The notes below the pieces were generated by a model. The model ran no database searches. It saw nothing but the letters and a program-made list of their open reading frames with translations, and had not been told where the DNA came from. Source: Nocardioides sp. TRM66260-LWL (GTDB taxonomy: Bacteria > Actinomycetota > Actinomycetes > Propionibacteriales > Nocardioidaceae). From it: a stretch of 64,000 nt of DNA. Of the stretch, positions 44,250 to 53,267 are shown piece by piece. Location of the stretch: NCBI RefSeq assembly GCF_020075545.1, contig NZ_JAIQZK010000005.1, forward strand, positions 248,001 to 312,000, given 5' to 3'. Within the stretch, counting starts at the first letter, position 1, and every line of letters begins with the position of its first letter. Made by a program: the position numbers and the translations under genes.

Positions 44250-45224
44250 ATGCACCGTGAGTACCTCGCCGCCGACCAGGTCATGGCCACGCGCAGCCTC
44301 GAGGAGGCGCGCGACGCCGTGACCCGGGTGTACCTGCCGCACGAGCTGGTGGGGGAGTCCGAGGCGATGGACATGCGGCTCAACGCGGTCAGCGACCAGG
44401 TGCTGACCCTCGGCTACCTGACCTACCAGGCCGAGACCGAGCTGCGGATGCCCGCCACCGAGCAGTGGTACCACGTCAACCTGCAGATGACCGGCGAGAC
44501 GTGGTGCTCGCGCCGCGACGGCGCCACCGAGCACACGCCGGCCGGGGCGCGCGGGCTCGTGCTGAACCCCGAGCAGGCCACCACCGTGCGCTGGTCCGCC
44601 GACGCCGAGCAGCTGATCCTCAAGGTCTCGCGCAGCGCGCTGGAGTCGCACCTGGCCGACCTGCTCGGGCGGCCCGTCACCGACGTCGTCGACTTCGACT
44701 TCGGCCTCGACCTCACCACCGCGGCCGGACGCTCGCTGGTGCGCTCGGTGGAGTTCCTCGCGCTCGAGCTCGAGCGGCCCGACGGCGTCCGCGACCTGCC
44801 GCTGGCGCGGCGTCAGCTGGAGTCGTACGTGCTCACCGCGCTGCTGCACGCCGGACGCCACCAGTACTCCGACGCCCTGCTCGGCCGGGAGGACGTCGCC
44901 CGGCTCGGCCGGCTGGGCCCGGTCGTGCGGCACATCGAGGAGCACGCCGACGCCGACCTGACCCCCGAGTCGCTCGCGCGGGTCGCGTGCGTCAGCGTCC
45001 GCACCCTGCACGCCGCGTTCGCCGAGCAGCTCGGCGAGACCCCGATGGCCTACGTGCGCCGCGTCCGGCTCGGCAAGGTGCGCGCCGACCTCCTGCGGGC
45101 CGACCCGCTGCGCACGCGGGTCACCGACATCGCGATGCGGTGGGGCTTCTTCCACCCGTCCCGGTTCTCCCAGCAGTACCGCGACCAGTTCGGCGAGCTG
45201 CCCAGCGTCACGCTGCAGCGCTGA
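44250..45224 (+). CDS. AraC family transcriptional regulator
   Basis: A 324-aa regulator with an N-terminal cupin-like ligand domain of the AraC-binding-like type (QWYHVNLQMTGETWCSRRDG, GLVLNPEQATTVRWS) and a C-terminal two-helix-turn-helix domain (ESLARVACVSVRTLHAAFAE, DIAMRWGFFHPSRFSQQYRD). It lies between the E1-like gene and an aldehyde dehydrogenase, so it likely controls this catabolic set. ATG at 44250 with GGAGGG upstream; TAGGCT at 44191-44196 is a candidate -10. A CCGATC-GCCT-GATCGG hairpin (44150-44165) separates it from the operon. Confidence 0.9.
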   Translation: MHREYLAADQVMATRSLEEARDAVTRVYLPHELVGESEAMDMRLNAVSDQVLTLGYLTYQAETELRMPATEQWYHVNLQMTGETWCSRRDGATEHTPAGARGLVLNPEQATTVRWSADAEQLILKVSRSALESHLADLLGRPVTDVVDFDFGLDLTTAAGRSLVRSVEFLALELERPDGVRDLPLARRQLESYVLTALLHAGRHQYSDALLGREDVARLGRLGPVVRHIEEHADADLTPESLARVACVSVRTLHAAFAEQLGETPMAYVRRVRLGKVRADLLRADPLRTRVTDIAMRWGFFHPSRFSQQYRDQFGELPSVTLQR

Positions 45225-45263
45225 GCCGTGGGCGTGGGCCGGTCCTGCGGGTCGGCCATCGCT

Positions 45264-45333
45264 TGTAACGCGGAGTCCCGCGAACTTCCCACCAGTCAGG
45301 AGTGGTGGTCAGTTGACGGGACTCCGCGTTACA
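45264..45333. repeat. 70-bp palindromic element, copy A1
   Basis: Perfect 17-bp terminal inverted repeats TGTAACGCGGAGTCCCG (45264-45280) and its complement (45317-45333), with an inner CCACCA/TGGTGG stem. Only 3 of 70 bases differ from copy A2 at 58804. It lies between the AraC gene stop and the aldehyde dehydrogenase promoter. Confidence 0.9.
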
Positions 45334-45425
45334 TGGGGCCCGCGCCGCGTCGGCACGCGCTGAGCGGCTCGGGCCGGGCGGCGAGCGGATAGAGACGCGC
45401 GTCACGCCGCTCCTACCGTCGAGGC

Positions 45426-46916
45426 ATGACCAGCGAGCACCGGACCGACCTGCAGCACTTCGGACTCTTCCTCGACGGCCGGCAGGTCGAGGCCCTCTCG
45501 GGACGCACCTTCGAGTCGCACGACCCCTACGCCGGGACGACCTGGGCCACCGTCGCCGACGGCGGCCCCGAGGACGTCGACCGCGCGGTGGCCTCGGCCC
45601 GGGCTGCGTTCGAGGGCGAGTGGGGGCGGATGAGCGGGTTCGACAGGGCCGCGATCCTGCGCCGCGTCGCCGAGGCGATCACCGAGAACGCCGAGCGGCT
45701 CGCGCTGCTGGAGGTCCGCGACTCGGGCAAGCTCCTCCGCGAGATGCGCGGCCAGCTGCAGGGGCTCGGCACCTGGTACTCCTACTTCTCCGGCCTGGCC
45801 GACAAGCTCGAGGGCCGCACGGTGCCGCAGCTCGCACCGCAGACCTACTTCGGCTACACGATCAAGCGTCCCGTGGGCGTCGTCGGCGCCATCACGCCGT
45901 GGAACAGCCCGCTGCTGCTCCTCACCTTCAAGCTCGCGCCGCTGCTGGCCGCCGGCAACACCTGCGTCGTCAAGCCGTCGGAGCACGCGCCGGCCTCGAC
46001 CGTCGCCTTCGCGGAGGTGCTGCACGAGGCCGGGCTCCCCGCCGGCGTGCTCAACGTCGTCACCGGCTCGGACCGCGCCACCGGCGAGGCGCTGGCCGCG
46101 CACCGCGGGGTCGACAAGGTGGCCTTCACCGGCTCGACCGCCACCGGCACGAAGGTCGCGCAGGCGGCGGTCGCGAACGTCAACCGGGTCACCCTGGAGC
46201 TCGGCGGCAAGTCGCCGCAGGTGGTGTTCGCCGACGCCGACCTCGACGCCGCGGCCAACGGCCTGGTGGCGGGGGTCTTCGCCGCCACGGGGCAGACCTG
46301 CATGGCCGGCTCGCGGCTCATCGTCCACGAGGACGTCCGCGACGAGCTGGTCGCGAAGGTGGTGGCCCGGGCGGAGGCGATCCAGCAGGGCGACCCGACG
46401 GCCGCCGACACCGAGATGGGCCCCGTGGCCAACCGGCCGCAGTACGAGAAGGTGCTCGGCTACCTGCAGGGCGCCCGCGACGAGGGCTGGACGATCGCCA
46501 CCGGCGGCGCGCCGAACGAGGAGCTCGGCGGGCTGTTCGTCCGACCGACGGTCGTCGTGGCCGCGCACGACGCGACGATCGCGCGCGAGGAGGTCTTCGG
46601 GCCCGTGCTGACGGCGTACACGTTCCGCGACGAGGACGAGGCGATCCGGCTGGCCAACGACACGCCCTACGGCCTGGCCGGCGCGGTGTGGACCAAGGAC
46701 GTGCATCGGGCCCACCGGATGGTCGCGGCGATCCGCGCGGGCACCGTGTGGGTCAACGCCTACCGCGTCGTCGCGCCGAACATGCCCTTCGGCGGCTTCG
46801 GCCTCTCGGGCATCGGCCGGGAGAACGGCTCGGCCGCGGTCGAGGAGTACCTGGAGACGACGTCGGTGTACATCGAGCTGACCGGCGGCACCCGGGATCC
46901 GTTCAAGCTGGGCTGA
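45426..46916 (+). CDS. aldehyde dehydrogenase family protein
   Basis: A 496-aa NAD(P)-dependent aldehyde dehydrogenase. Active-site residues are all present: N160 (TPWNSP), E258 (TLELGGKSP) and C292 (GQTCMAG), with the cofactor motif FTGSTATG (residues 234-241). The C-terminal NDTPYGLAGAVWTKD and GGFGLSGIGRENG are typical. It oxidises an aldehyde to an acid, a plausible step before the CoA-transferase upstream. ATG at 45426 lies 6 nt after TACCGT (45414-45419), consistent with a leaderless transcript. Confidence 0.93.
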   Translation: MTSEHRTDLQHFGLFLDGRQVEALSGRTFESHDPYAGTTWATVADGGPEDVDRAVASARAAFEGEWGRMSGFDRAAILRRVAEAITENAERLALLEVRDSGKLLREMRGQLQGLGTWYSYFSGLADKLEGRTVPQLAPQTYFGYTIKRPVGVVGAITPWNSPLLLLTFKLAPLLAAGNTCVVKPSEHAPASTVAFAEVLHEAGLPAGVLNVVTGSDRATGEALAAHRGVDKVAFTGSTATGTKVAQAAVANVNRVTLELGGKSPQVVFADADLDAAANGLVAGVFAATGQTCMAGSRLIVHEDVRDELVAKVVARAEAIQQGDPTAADTEMGPVANRPQYEKVLGYLQGARDEGWTIATGGAPNEELGGLFVRPTVVVAAHDATIAREEVFGPVLTAYTFRDEDEAIRLANDTPYGLAGAVWTKDVHRAHRMVAAIRAGTVWVNAYRVVAPNMPFGGFGLSGIGRENGSAAVEEYLETTSVYIELTGGTRDPFKLG

Positions 46917-46954
46917 GGCCCGGCCTGCTGAGCCCGGCCTGCTGAGCCCGGTCC
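46912..46954 (+). repeat. three tandem 14-15 bp repeats over the aldehyde dehydrogenase stop
   Basis: Units GCTGAGGCCCGGCCT, GCTGAGCCCGGCCT and GCTGAGCCCGGTCC follow one another; the first contains the gene's TGA. The rest of the 320-bp gap to the RF3 gene holds element C1 (47083-47157) and no gene that can be supported. Confidence 0.7.
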
Positions 46955-47082
46955 GCTGCGCCTCGCCCGTCGGGCGCCGCGACGCGGGACAGGTCCCGCG
47001 CGGCGTCGGCCGGCCCGCGCGCGCTCTGGCTGCGCTCCCGGACGCCGTGGTCGACGTGGCGACGGCGCTCGTCGTGGGTCAG

Positions 47083-47157
47083 GTCAGGGGAAACCTGCAC
47101 AGGTAGGGCGAAACTTCCCCTGACAACCGCCGGTTTCCCCGGTCGACCGGGGAAACC
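47083..47157. repeat. bipartite palindromic element, copy C1
   Basis: Left hairpin: GTCAGGGGAA (47083-47092) pairs with TTCCCCTGAC (47115-47124), with an inner ACCTG-CA-CAGGT stem. Right hairpin: a 26-bp perfect palindrome (47132-47157) with core TCCCCGGTCGACCGGGGA, identical to that of copy C2 at 51672. It lies upstream of the RF3 gene. Confidence 0.85.
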
Positions 47158-47236
47158 ACGGCATTCCTGGGGCGCATGTGACTCACCCCCCCTCGGCGAT
47201 GCGGACCCACCGGCGACGCCCGCGTATTTTCGGACG

Positions 47237-48799
47237 GTGCCCGACACCCGTCCCCGCCGCACCTTCGCGGTCATCAGCCACCCCGACGCGGGCAAGTCGA
47301 CCCTGACCGAGGCGCTGGCGCTGCACGCCCGCGCGATCCACGAGGCCGGCGCCGTGCACGGCAAGGGCGACCGGCGCGCGACGGTGTCGGACTGGATGGC
47401 GATGGAGAAGGCCCGCGGCATCTCGATCACCTCCGCGGCGCTGCAGTTCGTCTACCGCGACCACGTCGTCAACCTCGTCGACACCCCCGGCCACAGCGAC
47501 TTCTCCGAGGACACCTACCGCGTGCTGTCGGCGGTCGACTCCGCCGTCATGCTCGTCGACGCCGGCAAGGGGCTCGAGCCGCAGACCCTGAAGCTGTTCC
47601 GGGTGTGCGCGCTGCGCGGCATCCCGGTGATCACCGTCATCAACAAGTGGGACCGCCCCGGTCTCTCGGCGCTGGAGCTCATGGATCTGATCCAGGCCAA
47701 GATCGGCCTGCGCCCCACCCCGCTGACCTGGCCGGTCGGCGAGGCCGGCGACTTCCGCGGCGTGCTGGACCGCCGCACCGGCGAGTTCGTGAAGTACACC
47801 CGGACGGCGGGCGGCGCCACCCGCGCGCCCGAGCGGCGGCTGCGCGCCGAGGAGGTCGAGGAGCCGGACGCGCTGGTGTGGGCGACGGCGGTCGAGGAGC
47901 ACGAGCTGCTCTCCCTCGACGAGGCCGACCACGACCAGGAGCGGTTCCTCGCCGGCGCCACCACGCCGGTCATGTTCGCCTCCGCGCTGCAGAACTTCGG
48001 CGTCGCGCAGCTGCTCGACCTGCTGCTCGACCTCGCGCCCGCCCCGTCCGGCGCGACCGGCGTCGACGGCACGGTGCGCCGGGTCGACGAGCCGTTCAGC
48101 GCGTTCGTCTTCAAGGTGCAGTCGGGCATGAACGCCGCCCACCGCGACCGTCTGGCGTACGCGCGGGTCGTCTCGGGCACCTTCGAGCGCGGCATGGTCG
48201 TCACGCACGCCTCGACGGGGCGTCCGTTCGCGACGAAGTTCGCCCAGGCCGTCTTCGGCCGCGAGACGACGTCGGTCGAGACCGCCGAGGCCGGCGACAT
48301 CATCGGCCTGGTCAACGCCACGGCGCTGCGCGTCGGCGACACGGTCTACGTCGACGAGCCGATCGAGTACCCGCCGGTGCCGACCTTCGCTCCCGAGCAC
48401 TTCCGCACGGCCAGCGCCGGCGACATCAGCCGCTACAAGCAGTTCCGGCGCGGCATCGAGCAGCTCGACCAGGAGGGCGTCGTCCAGGTGCTCCGCTCCG
48501 ACCTGCGCGGCGACCAGAACCCGGTGCTCGCCGCCGTCGGGCCGATGCAGTTCGAGGTCGTCGAGGACCGCATGGTCAACGAGTTCAACGCCCCCATCCG
48601 GTTCTCCCGGCTCGACTACCAGGTGGCGCGGCGCACGGACGCCGCCGGGGCGGCCGCGCTCTCCGGCCTCCGCGGCGTCGAGGTGCTGCAGCGCTCCGAC
48701 GGCACCCACCTGGCGCTCTTCGTCGACGCCTGGCGCGCCAAGACCACCGAGCGCGACCACCCCGACGTCATGCTCGAGGCGCTGCCCGCCGGCGGCTGA
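47237..48799 (+). CDS. prfC: peptide chain release factor 3
   Basis: A 520-aa translational GTPase that recycles RF1/RF2 after termination. G-motifs: HPDAGKSTLTEA (G1), RGISITSAA (switch I), DTPGHSDF (G3) and INKWDRPG (G4), followed by EF-G-like domains (ETAEAGDIIGLVNATALRVG; AVGPMQFEVVEDRM). Length is close to the E. coli protein (529 aa). GTG at 47237 lies 6 nt after TATTTT (47225-47230), an unusually AT-rich -10, so the mRNA is probably leaderless. Confidence 0.95.
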   Translation: MPDTRPRRTFAVISHPDAGKSTLTEALALHARAIHEAGAVHGKGDRRATVSDWMAMEKARGISITSAALQFVYRDHVVNLVDTPGHSDFSEDTYRVLSAVDSAVMLVDAGKGLEPQTLKLFRVCALRGIPVITVINKWDRPGLSALELMDLIQAKIGLRPTPLTWPVGEAGDFRGVLDRRTGEFVKYTRTAGGATRAPERRLRAEEVEEPDALVWATAVEEHELLSLDEADHDQERFLAGATTPVMFASALQNFGVAQLLDLLLDLAPAPSGATGVDGTVRRVDEPFSAFVFKVQSGMNAAHRDRLAYARVVSGTFERGMVVTHASTGRPFATKFAQAVFGRETTSVETAEAGDIIGLVNATALRVGDTVYVDEPIEYPPVPTFAPEHFRTASAGDISRYKQFRRGIEQLDQEGVVQVLRSDLRGDQNPVLAAVGPMQFEVVEDRMVNEFNAPIRFSRLDYQVARRTDAAGAAALSGLRGVEVLQRSDGTHLALFVDAWRAKTTERDHPDVMLEALPAGG

Positions 48800-48867
48800 C
48801 GGTCCGGGCCGGGCCGCTCGCGCGGCGCGTGCCAGCATGGGGAGTCGCCCACCGTTCGGAGGTTCCC

Positions 48868-50040
48868 GTGACCAGCCACGACCCGCTCGATCTCGCCGGC
48901 ATCGACGACCTGCTCAGCGAGGAGGAGCGGGCGATCCGCGCCTCGGTGCGGGCGCTGTGCGCGGAGCACGTCGAGCCGTACGTCGCCGACTGGTTCGAGC
49001 GCGGCACGATCGACGACGTCCGCGGCCTCGCCCGGGAGCTCGGATCGCTCGGACTGCTCGGCATGCACCTGGAGGGCCACGGCTGCGCGGGCATGTCGGC
49101 CACCGCGTACGGCCTGGCCTGCCTGGAGCTGGAGGCCACCGACTCCGGCCTGCGCTCGCTGGTCTCGGTGCAGGGCTCGCTGGCGATGTTCGCGATCCAC
49201 CGCTTCGGCTCCGAGGAGCAGAAGGACGCCTGGCTGCCGCGGATGGCCGCGGGCGAGGCGATCGGCTGCTTCGGCCTCACCGAGCCCGACGCCGGCTCCG
49301 ACCCCGCCAGCATGCGCACCCGGGCCCGTCGCGACGGCGCGGACTGGGTGCTCGACGGCCGCAAGATGTGGATCACCAACGGCTCGGTGGCCGACGTCGC
49401 GGTCGTCTGGGCGCAGACCGACGACGGCGTCCGCGGCTTCGTCGTGCCCACCGACACCCCCGGGTTCAGCGCCCCGCTGATCCGCCACAAGCTCTCGCTG
49501 CGCGCCTCGGTGACCAGCGAGCTCGTGCTGGACGGCGTCCGGCTGCCGGGTGACGCCGTGCTGCCCGACGTCGTCGGCCTCAAGGGACCGCTCTCGTGCC
49601 TCAACGAGGCCCGCTACGGCATCGTGTGGGGCTCGATGGGCGCGGCCCGCACGTGCCTGGCCGCGGCGCTGGACCACGCCGGCTCGCGCGAGCAGTTCGG
49701 CCGGCCGATCGCGGCGTTCCAGCTGACCCAGGCCAAGCTCGCCGACATGGCGCTGGAGCTCACGAAGGGGACGCTGCTCGCGCTGCACCTGGGACGCCGC
49801 AAGGACGCCGGCGTCCTCACGCCGCCCCAGGTCAGCCTCGGCAAGCTGAACAACGTGCGCGAGGCCCTCGAGATCTGCCGCACGGCGCGGACGATCCTGG
49901 GCGCCAACGGCATCTCGCTGGAGTACCCGGTGATCAGGCACATGAACAACCTGGAGTCGGTGCTCACCTAGGAGGGCACGGTCGAGATGCACACGCTCGT
50001 CGTCGGGCAGACCCTCACGGGGCACCAGGCGTTCCGCTGA
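48868..50040 (+). pseudogene. glutaryl-CoA dehydrogenase-like gene interrupted by in-frame TAG
   Basis: GTG start at 48868 with CGGAGG upstream. The frame encodes an acyl-CoA dehydrogenase most like glutaryl-CoA dehydrogenase (GCFGLTEPDAGSDPASM, MWITNGSVADVAVVWA, ARYGIVWGSMGAARTCLAAA, SREQFGRPIAAFQLTQAKLA). At codon 368 (49969-49971) it meets TAG after NNLESVLT. The same frame then continues without a break as EGTVEMHTLVVGQTLTGHQA, FR and TGA (50038-50040), the normal C-terminus. The family has Tyr at the TAG position (TYEGT), so one base, TAC to TAG, separates it from an intact 390-aa enzyme. The lost EGT contains the catalytic base Glu. It is either a real null allele, a readthrough gene, or a sequence error. 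Confidence 0.85.
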
Positions 50041-50073
50041 TCCCGGATCGCGGGTCGCGGATCGACACGGGGC

Positions 50074-51537
50074 TCACCGCGCCGGCAGCGGGAACGCCGC
50101 CGGCGAGCGTCGTCCCCCGGCGCCGAGGGCGCGGACGCCGAACACGACGTCGTCCTTCGAGAGGTCGATCGTGGCGCTCGACACCGCGCCGACGGGGATC
50201 ACGTGGGTCCAGGTCGGCTCGGTGGTGGGCCGCCAGACGACCTCGTAGCCGGTGGCCGCGGGGTCGCGCGTCCAGCGCAGCGTGGTGTCGTTGGTGAGCG
50301 CGGCGGTGTCGACGACGACGTCGCGGGGCGTGCCGGGAGCAGTGGCCAGCGACCACAGCGCCGCGCCGTTCACCCGGGCCACCCGGGCGATGTAGTCCAT
50401 GTCGCAGAACTCCACGAGATCGCCGTACTGCCGGCCGTCCTCGACCCGGACGTCCTGGTGCTGGTGCGCGAAGTCCTCGGCCGGCTCGGTGAACCGGGCC
50501 GCGGGATAGCCGGCGCGGAGGAACGAGAGGTGGTCGCCGCCGCGCAGGTAGCGGTCGAGGCGGTAGACCACCTGCACGTCCATGCCGGTGACCTCGCGTC
50601 CGGCCACCTCGCCGACGAACCGGGCGAGCTCGCGCGCGGGCGAGTCGTTCTCTCCGTCGACGGCGAGCCGGGCGAGGTCGTCGTCGGTGGGCGGACGGCG
50701 CAGGCCCTCGGCGAACAGCCGCACCGTGCGGTCGTCGACGGAGCCGTCGTCGCCGCGCGAGGCGCCGACGATGTCGTTGGTGAACATGCCCTGCACGTCG
50801 GTGCCGTCGGCGCGGTACTGCTGCGCGGTGAACGTCGAGCCGTACAGGCCCTGCTCCTCGCCGGCGACCGCGAGGAAGACGATCGTCGCGTCGGGACGTC
50901 GCGTCGCCATGACCCGCGCCAGCTCGAGGCTGACGGCCACCCCCGAGGCGTCGTCGTCGGCGCCGGGTGCGTCGGAGACGGCGTCCATCACGTCGGAGGC
51001 GCGGCTGTCGTAGTGCCCCGAGACGACGTAGACGCGGTCGGGGTCGGTGCCGCCGTGCAGGGTGGCGCGGACGTTGCTGATGCGGGTCGGCGTCGGGATG
51101 CGGCTGGCCGGCTGCTGCACGTACGACGGGACGTCGACGACCATCCGACCGCCCGAGGTCGTGGCGATCCGGCGCAGCTCGGCCTCGATCCAGTCGCGGG
51201 CGGCGCCGATGCCCCGCCGCGGGTCGTCCTGGCTGGAGAGGGTGTGCCGGGTGCCGAACGACACCAGCGTCTCGATCGTGCGGCGGATGCGGCGCGGGTC
51301 GATCTCGCGGAGGATCGCGCGCAGCTCCGCGCCCGGCTCCTGGGGACGGTTGCGGCGTCCGGGCCCGGACGGCCAGGAGCCGCGCGGGGACGGTGCGCCG
51401 GGGGCCGCCTCGGCGGCCGTCCCGCCGACGAGCCCCGCTGCGGCGAGCCCGCCCGAGGCGGCGATCAGCCCGCGTCGCGTGGCGGTGCCGGGCGGCGGGT
51501 CGAGGGGTGCGTCAGGTGTCGGGTCCGAGATTCCCAT
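50074..51537 (-). CDS. secreted M28 family aminopeptidase
   Basis: A 487-aa exported metallopeptidase: twin-arginine-like signal ([20 protein letters not shown]), M28 catalytic domain with zinc ligands in [36 protein letters not shown] and FAHQHQD, and a C-terminal ~90-residue fibronectin-III-like domain ([20 protein letters not shown]). It releases N-terminal amino acids from peptides outside the cell. ATG at 51537 lies 6 nt after TAGGAA (51544-51549). Minus strand, facing the interrupted dehydrogenase gene. Confidence 0.9.
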   Translation of the reverse strand: MGISDPTPDAPLDPPPGTATRRGLIAASGGLAAAGLVGGTAAEAAPGAPSPRGSWPSGPGRRNRPQEPGAELRAILREIDPRRIRRTIETLVSFGTRHTLSSQDDPRRGIGAARDWIEAELRRIATTSGGRMVVDVPSYVQQPASRIPTPTRISNVRATLHGGTDPDRVYVVSGHYDSRASDVMDAVSDAPGADDDASGVAVSLELARVMATRRPDATIVFLAVAGEEQGLYGSTFTAQQYRADGTDVQGMFTNDIVGASRGDDGSVDDRTVRLFAEGLRRPPTDDDLARLAVDGENDSPARELARFVGEVAGREVTGMDVQVVYRLDRYLRGGDHLSFLRAGYPAARFTEPAEDFAHQHQDVRVEDGRQYGDLVEFCDMDYIARVARVNGAALWSLATAPGTPRDVVVDTAALTNDTTLRWTRDPAATGYEVVWRPTTEPTWTHVIPVGAVSSATIDLSKDDVVFGVRALGAGGRRSPAAFPLPAR

Positions 51538-51631
51538 GGGTCGTTCCTACCCGCCGGTGCCGACGTTTCCCAGGGCGGTGGCGGGACGCGGCGGCGATCG
51601 AGCGGCCGGTGCGCGGCATCAGGACGGGCAG

Positions 51632-51697
51632 AACCGATCGATGTCGGGCGAAGCTTCGCCCGTCATCGATCGGTTTCCCCGGTCGACCGGGGAAACC
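51632..51697. repeat. bipartite palindromic element, copy C2
   Basis: Left: a 44-bp near-perfect palindrome (51632-51675), outer arms AACCGATCGATG/CATCGATCGGTT and inner GGGCGAAGCTTCGCCC. Right: the 26-bp perfect palindrome of copy C1, overlapping the left by 4 bases (51672-51697). It lies between two minus-strand genes. Confidence 0.85.
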
Positions 51698-51738
51698 GGC
51701 GCAGTTCCGGGACGGGAGCGACCCCCGGGACGAGAGCG

Positions 51739-52563
51739 TCAGGCGGCGGCGGGGAGGCCGACCCCGGACCCGCCCGCGGCGAGCCCGGGAGCGGCGCCGG
51801 GCACGTCGAAGAGCTCGTCGGCCGGGCCGCCGACCGGCACGCCGACGGGAGCGCCGAAGCGCAGCGTCAGGTGCGGCAGCCGCCGCAGCCGCCACACGCC
51901 CCACACCAGGCAGCCGCCCGTGGAGCCGACGGTGCACACGACGCCGAGACCGCCCTGGACGGCCACCACCGACTCCGGCGGCAGCTGCATCACCAGCGCG
52001 CCGAGGCCGGCGCACACCACGTGCACGCCGCCCCAGATCAGCGCCATGCCGCTGAAGACCCGCCGCACGGCCGGGTCGTGACGCACCGACGCGGGCAGCC
52101 GGACGACGTCGCCGGCCAGCCGCAGCGTCACGGGGTGGCCGACGAGGCCGGAGACGCAGAAGAAGACGCCGAGCAGCAGGGCGATGAGGATCGGCTGCCA
52201 CAGGTAGAACGCCAGCGACGAGATCACCAGCGCCGGCACGGCACGGGCCAGGAACAGCCCGGTGGCCAGCCACACCATCGTCGGGACGCGCCGCCCGAGC
52301 GCCAGCCGCAGCACCGGCAGGCCGCAGCGCCAGGTCAGCACCAGGGCCAGCCCGACCGTGGTGCCGTGCTCGCCGCCCAGGCGCAGCCCGAGCAGCAGGA
52401 GCGTCATCGGCACGAGCACGGTCTCGAGGGTGAGCAGCGCCCCGCGACGCAGCACGTCGGGCACGCGTCCGAGCTCGACGACGTGCGGCACGACGTCATG
52501 CTCGGGGTGCGGCGCGACGGGCGACTCCCGGTCGGTCGCGCGCTCGGGGCGGTGCAGGGTCAC
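51739..52563 (-). CDS. VC0807-like membrane protein
   Basis: About 274 aa with five to seven membrane segments (LLTLETVLVPMTLLLLGLRL, PTMVWLATGLFLARAVPALV, PILIALLLGVFFCVSGLVG, VQGGLGVVCTVGSTGGCLVW) and the QPILIALLLGVFF region typical of VC0807-family proteins. Function unknown. GTG at 52563 has GGGGAG just upstream; an in-frame GTG at 52590 is an alternative. The C-terminal tail is Gly/Ala/Pro-rich. The 206-bp space on its 5' side is low-complexity GC with no recognisable gene. Confidence 0.7.
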   Translation of the reverse strand: MTLHRPERATDRESPVAPHPEHDVVPHVVELGRVPDVLRRGALLTLETVLVPMTLLLLGLRLGGEHGTTVGLALVLTWRCGLPVLRLALGRRVPTMVWLATGLFLARAVPALVISSLAFYLWQPILIALLLGVFFCVSGLVGHPVTLRLAGDVVRLPASVRHDPAVRRVFSGMALIWGGVHVVCAGLGALVMQLPPESVVAVQGGLGVVCTVGSTGGCLVWGVWRLRRLPHLTLRFGAPVGVPVGGPADELFDVPGAAPGLAAGGSGVGLPAAA

Positions 52564-52769
52564 GGTCTCCCCATCGGCCGTGGCGGGCACGCCTGGAGGA
52601 GAACCCGGCGGGCGGGCCGAGATCTCCGGCGTCGGTCCAGACCAGCGTGCGGGCCGCTCGGCAACGGCAGGCCCTCGCGCGGGGCACGGCCGGTGAACGG
52701 CCCGGGACGCCCGGTCGACGGATCCGGGCGGTCGGTCCCGAGCGGGTCGGGCGACGGGTCGGGACGGGG

Positions 52770-53222
52770 TCAGCCGCGCAGCGCGACCGGCGGCGCCAGG
52801 TGCGCCTCGAGGTCGGCGCGCACCGCGTCGTCCAGCGGCCAGGAGGCGCCGACGCGGTGGTCCCACAGCACCAGGGCGGAGTCGGCGACCAGCGCCGGCG
52901 CGTCCGAGCCCTCGACGTGCAGCTCGGTCGAGACCGCGAAGGACGAGCGACCGACCCGGCTGACCCACAGTCGCAGCCGGAAGGGCTGGAACGGCGCGAA
53001 CCGCATCTCGGCGTGGTAGTCGACGCGCTGGGAGCCCATCAGCTCCACGACGCCGTCCGGGGTGCCGGCGAGCAGCCCGGTGCCGCTGGACGACGACAGC
53101 CCCGGGGCGAAGCGCAGGAAGAGGATGCGCGCCTCGTCGATGATCCGGATGGCCTCGACGTTGTCGACGTGCCCCCCGAGGTTGACGTCGCGCATGCGCG
53201 GCTGGATCTCGCACTCGAACAC
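52770..53222 (-). CDS. hotdog-fold acyl-CoA thioesterase
   Basis: A 150-aa single hotdog domain of the 4-hydroxybenzoyl-CoA thioesterase type: FECEIQPRMRDVNLGGHVDN at the N-terminus, with Asn/His in the usual active region, then a beta-strand half (RVDYHAEMRFAPFQPFRLRL). It hydrolyses an acyl-CoA. GTG at 53222 keeps the conserved EIQPRxRDxNxxGHVDN intact and has GAGGA upstream. Divergent from a second thioesterase-like gene 46 bp away, so both may be co-regulated. Confidence 0.85.
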   Translation of the reverse strand: MFECEIQPRMRDVNLGGHVDNVEAIRIIDEARILFLRFAPGLSSSSGTGLLAGTPDGVVELMGSQRVDYHAEMRFAPFQPFRLRLWVSRVGRSSFAVSTELHVEGSDAPALVADSALVLWDHRVGASWPLDDAVRADLEAHLAPPVALRG

Positions 53223-53267
53223 GGGGGCATCCTCGCCGACGCGCGGCCGTGCGATAGGCAGGGGTCC

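Noticed and set aside
45264..45333. Integron attC site or miniature transposon
   Set aside because: No integrase, no consistent core site, no target duplication visible; classed as a palindromic repeat of unknown type.
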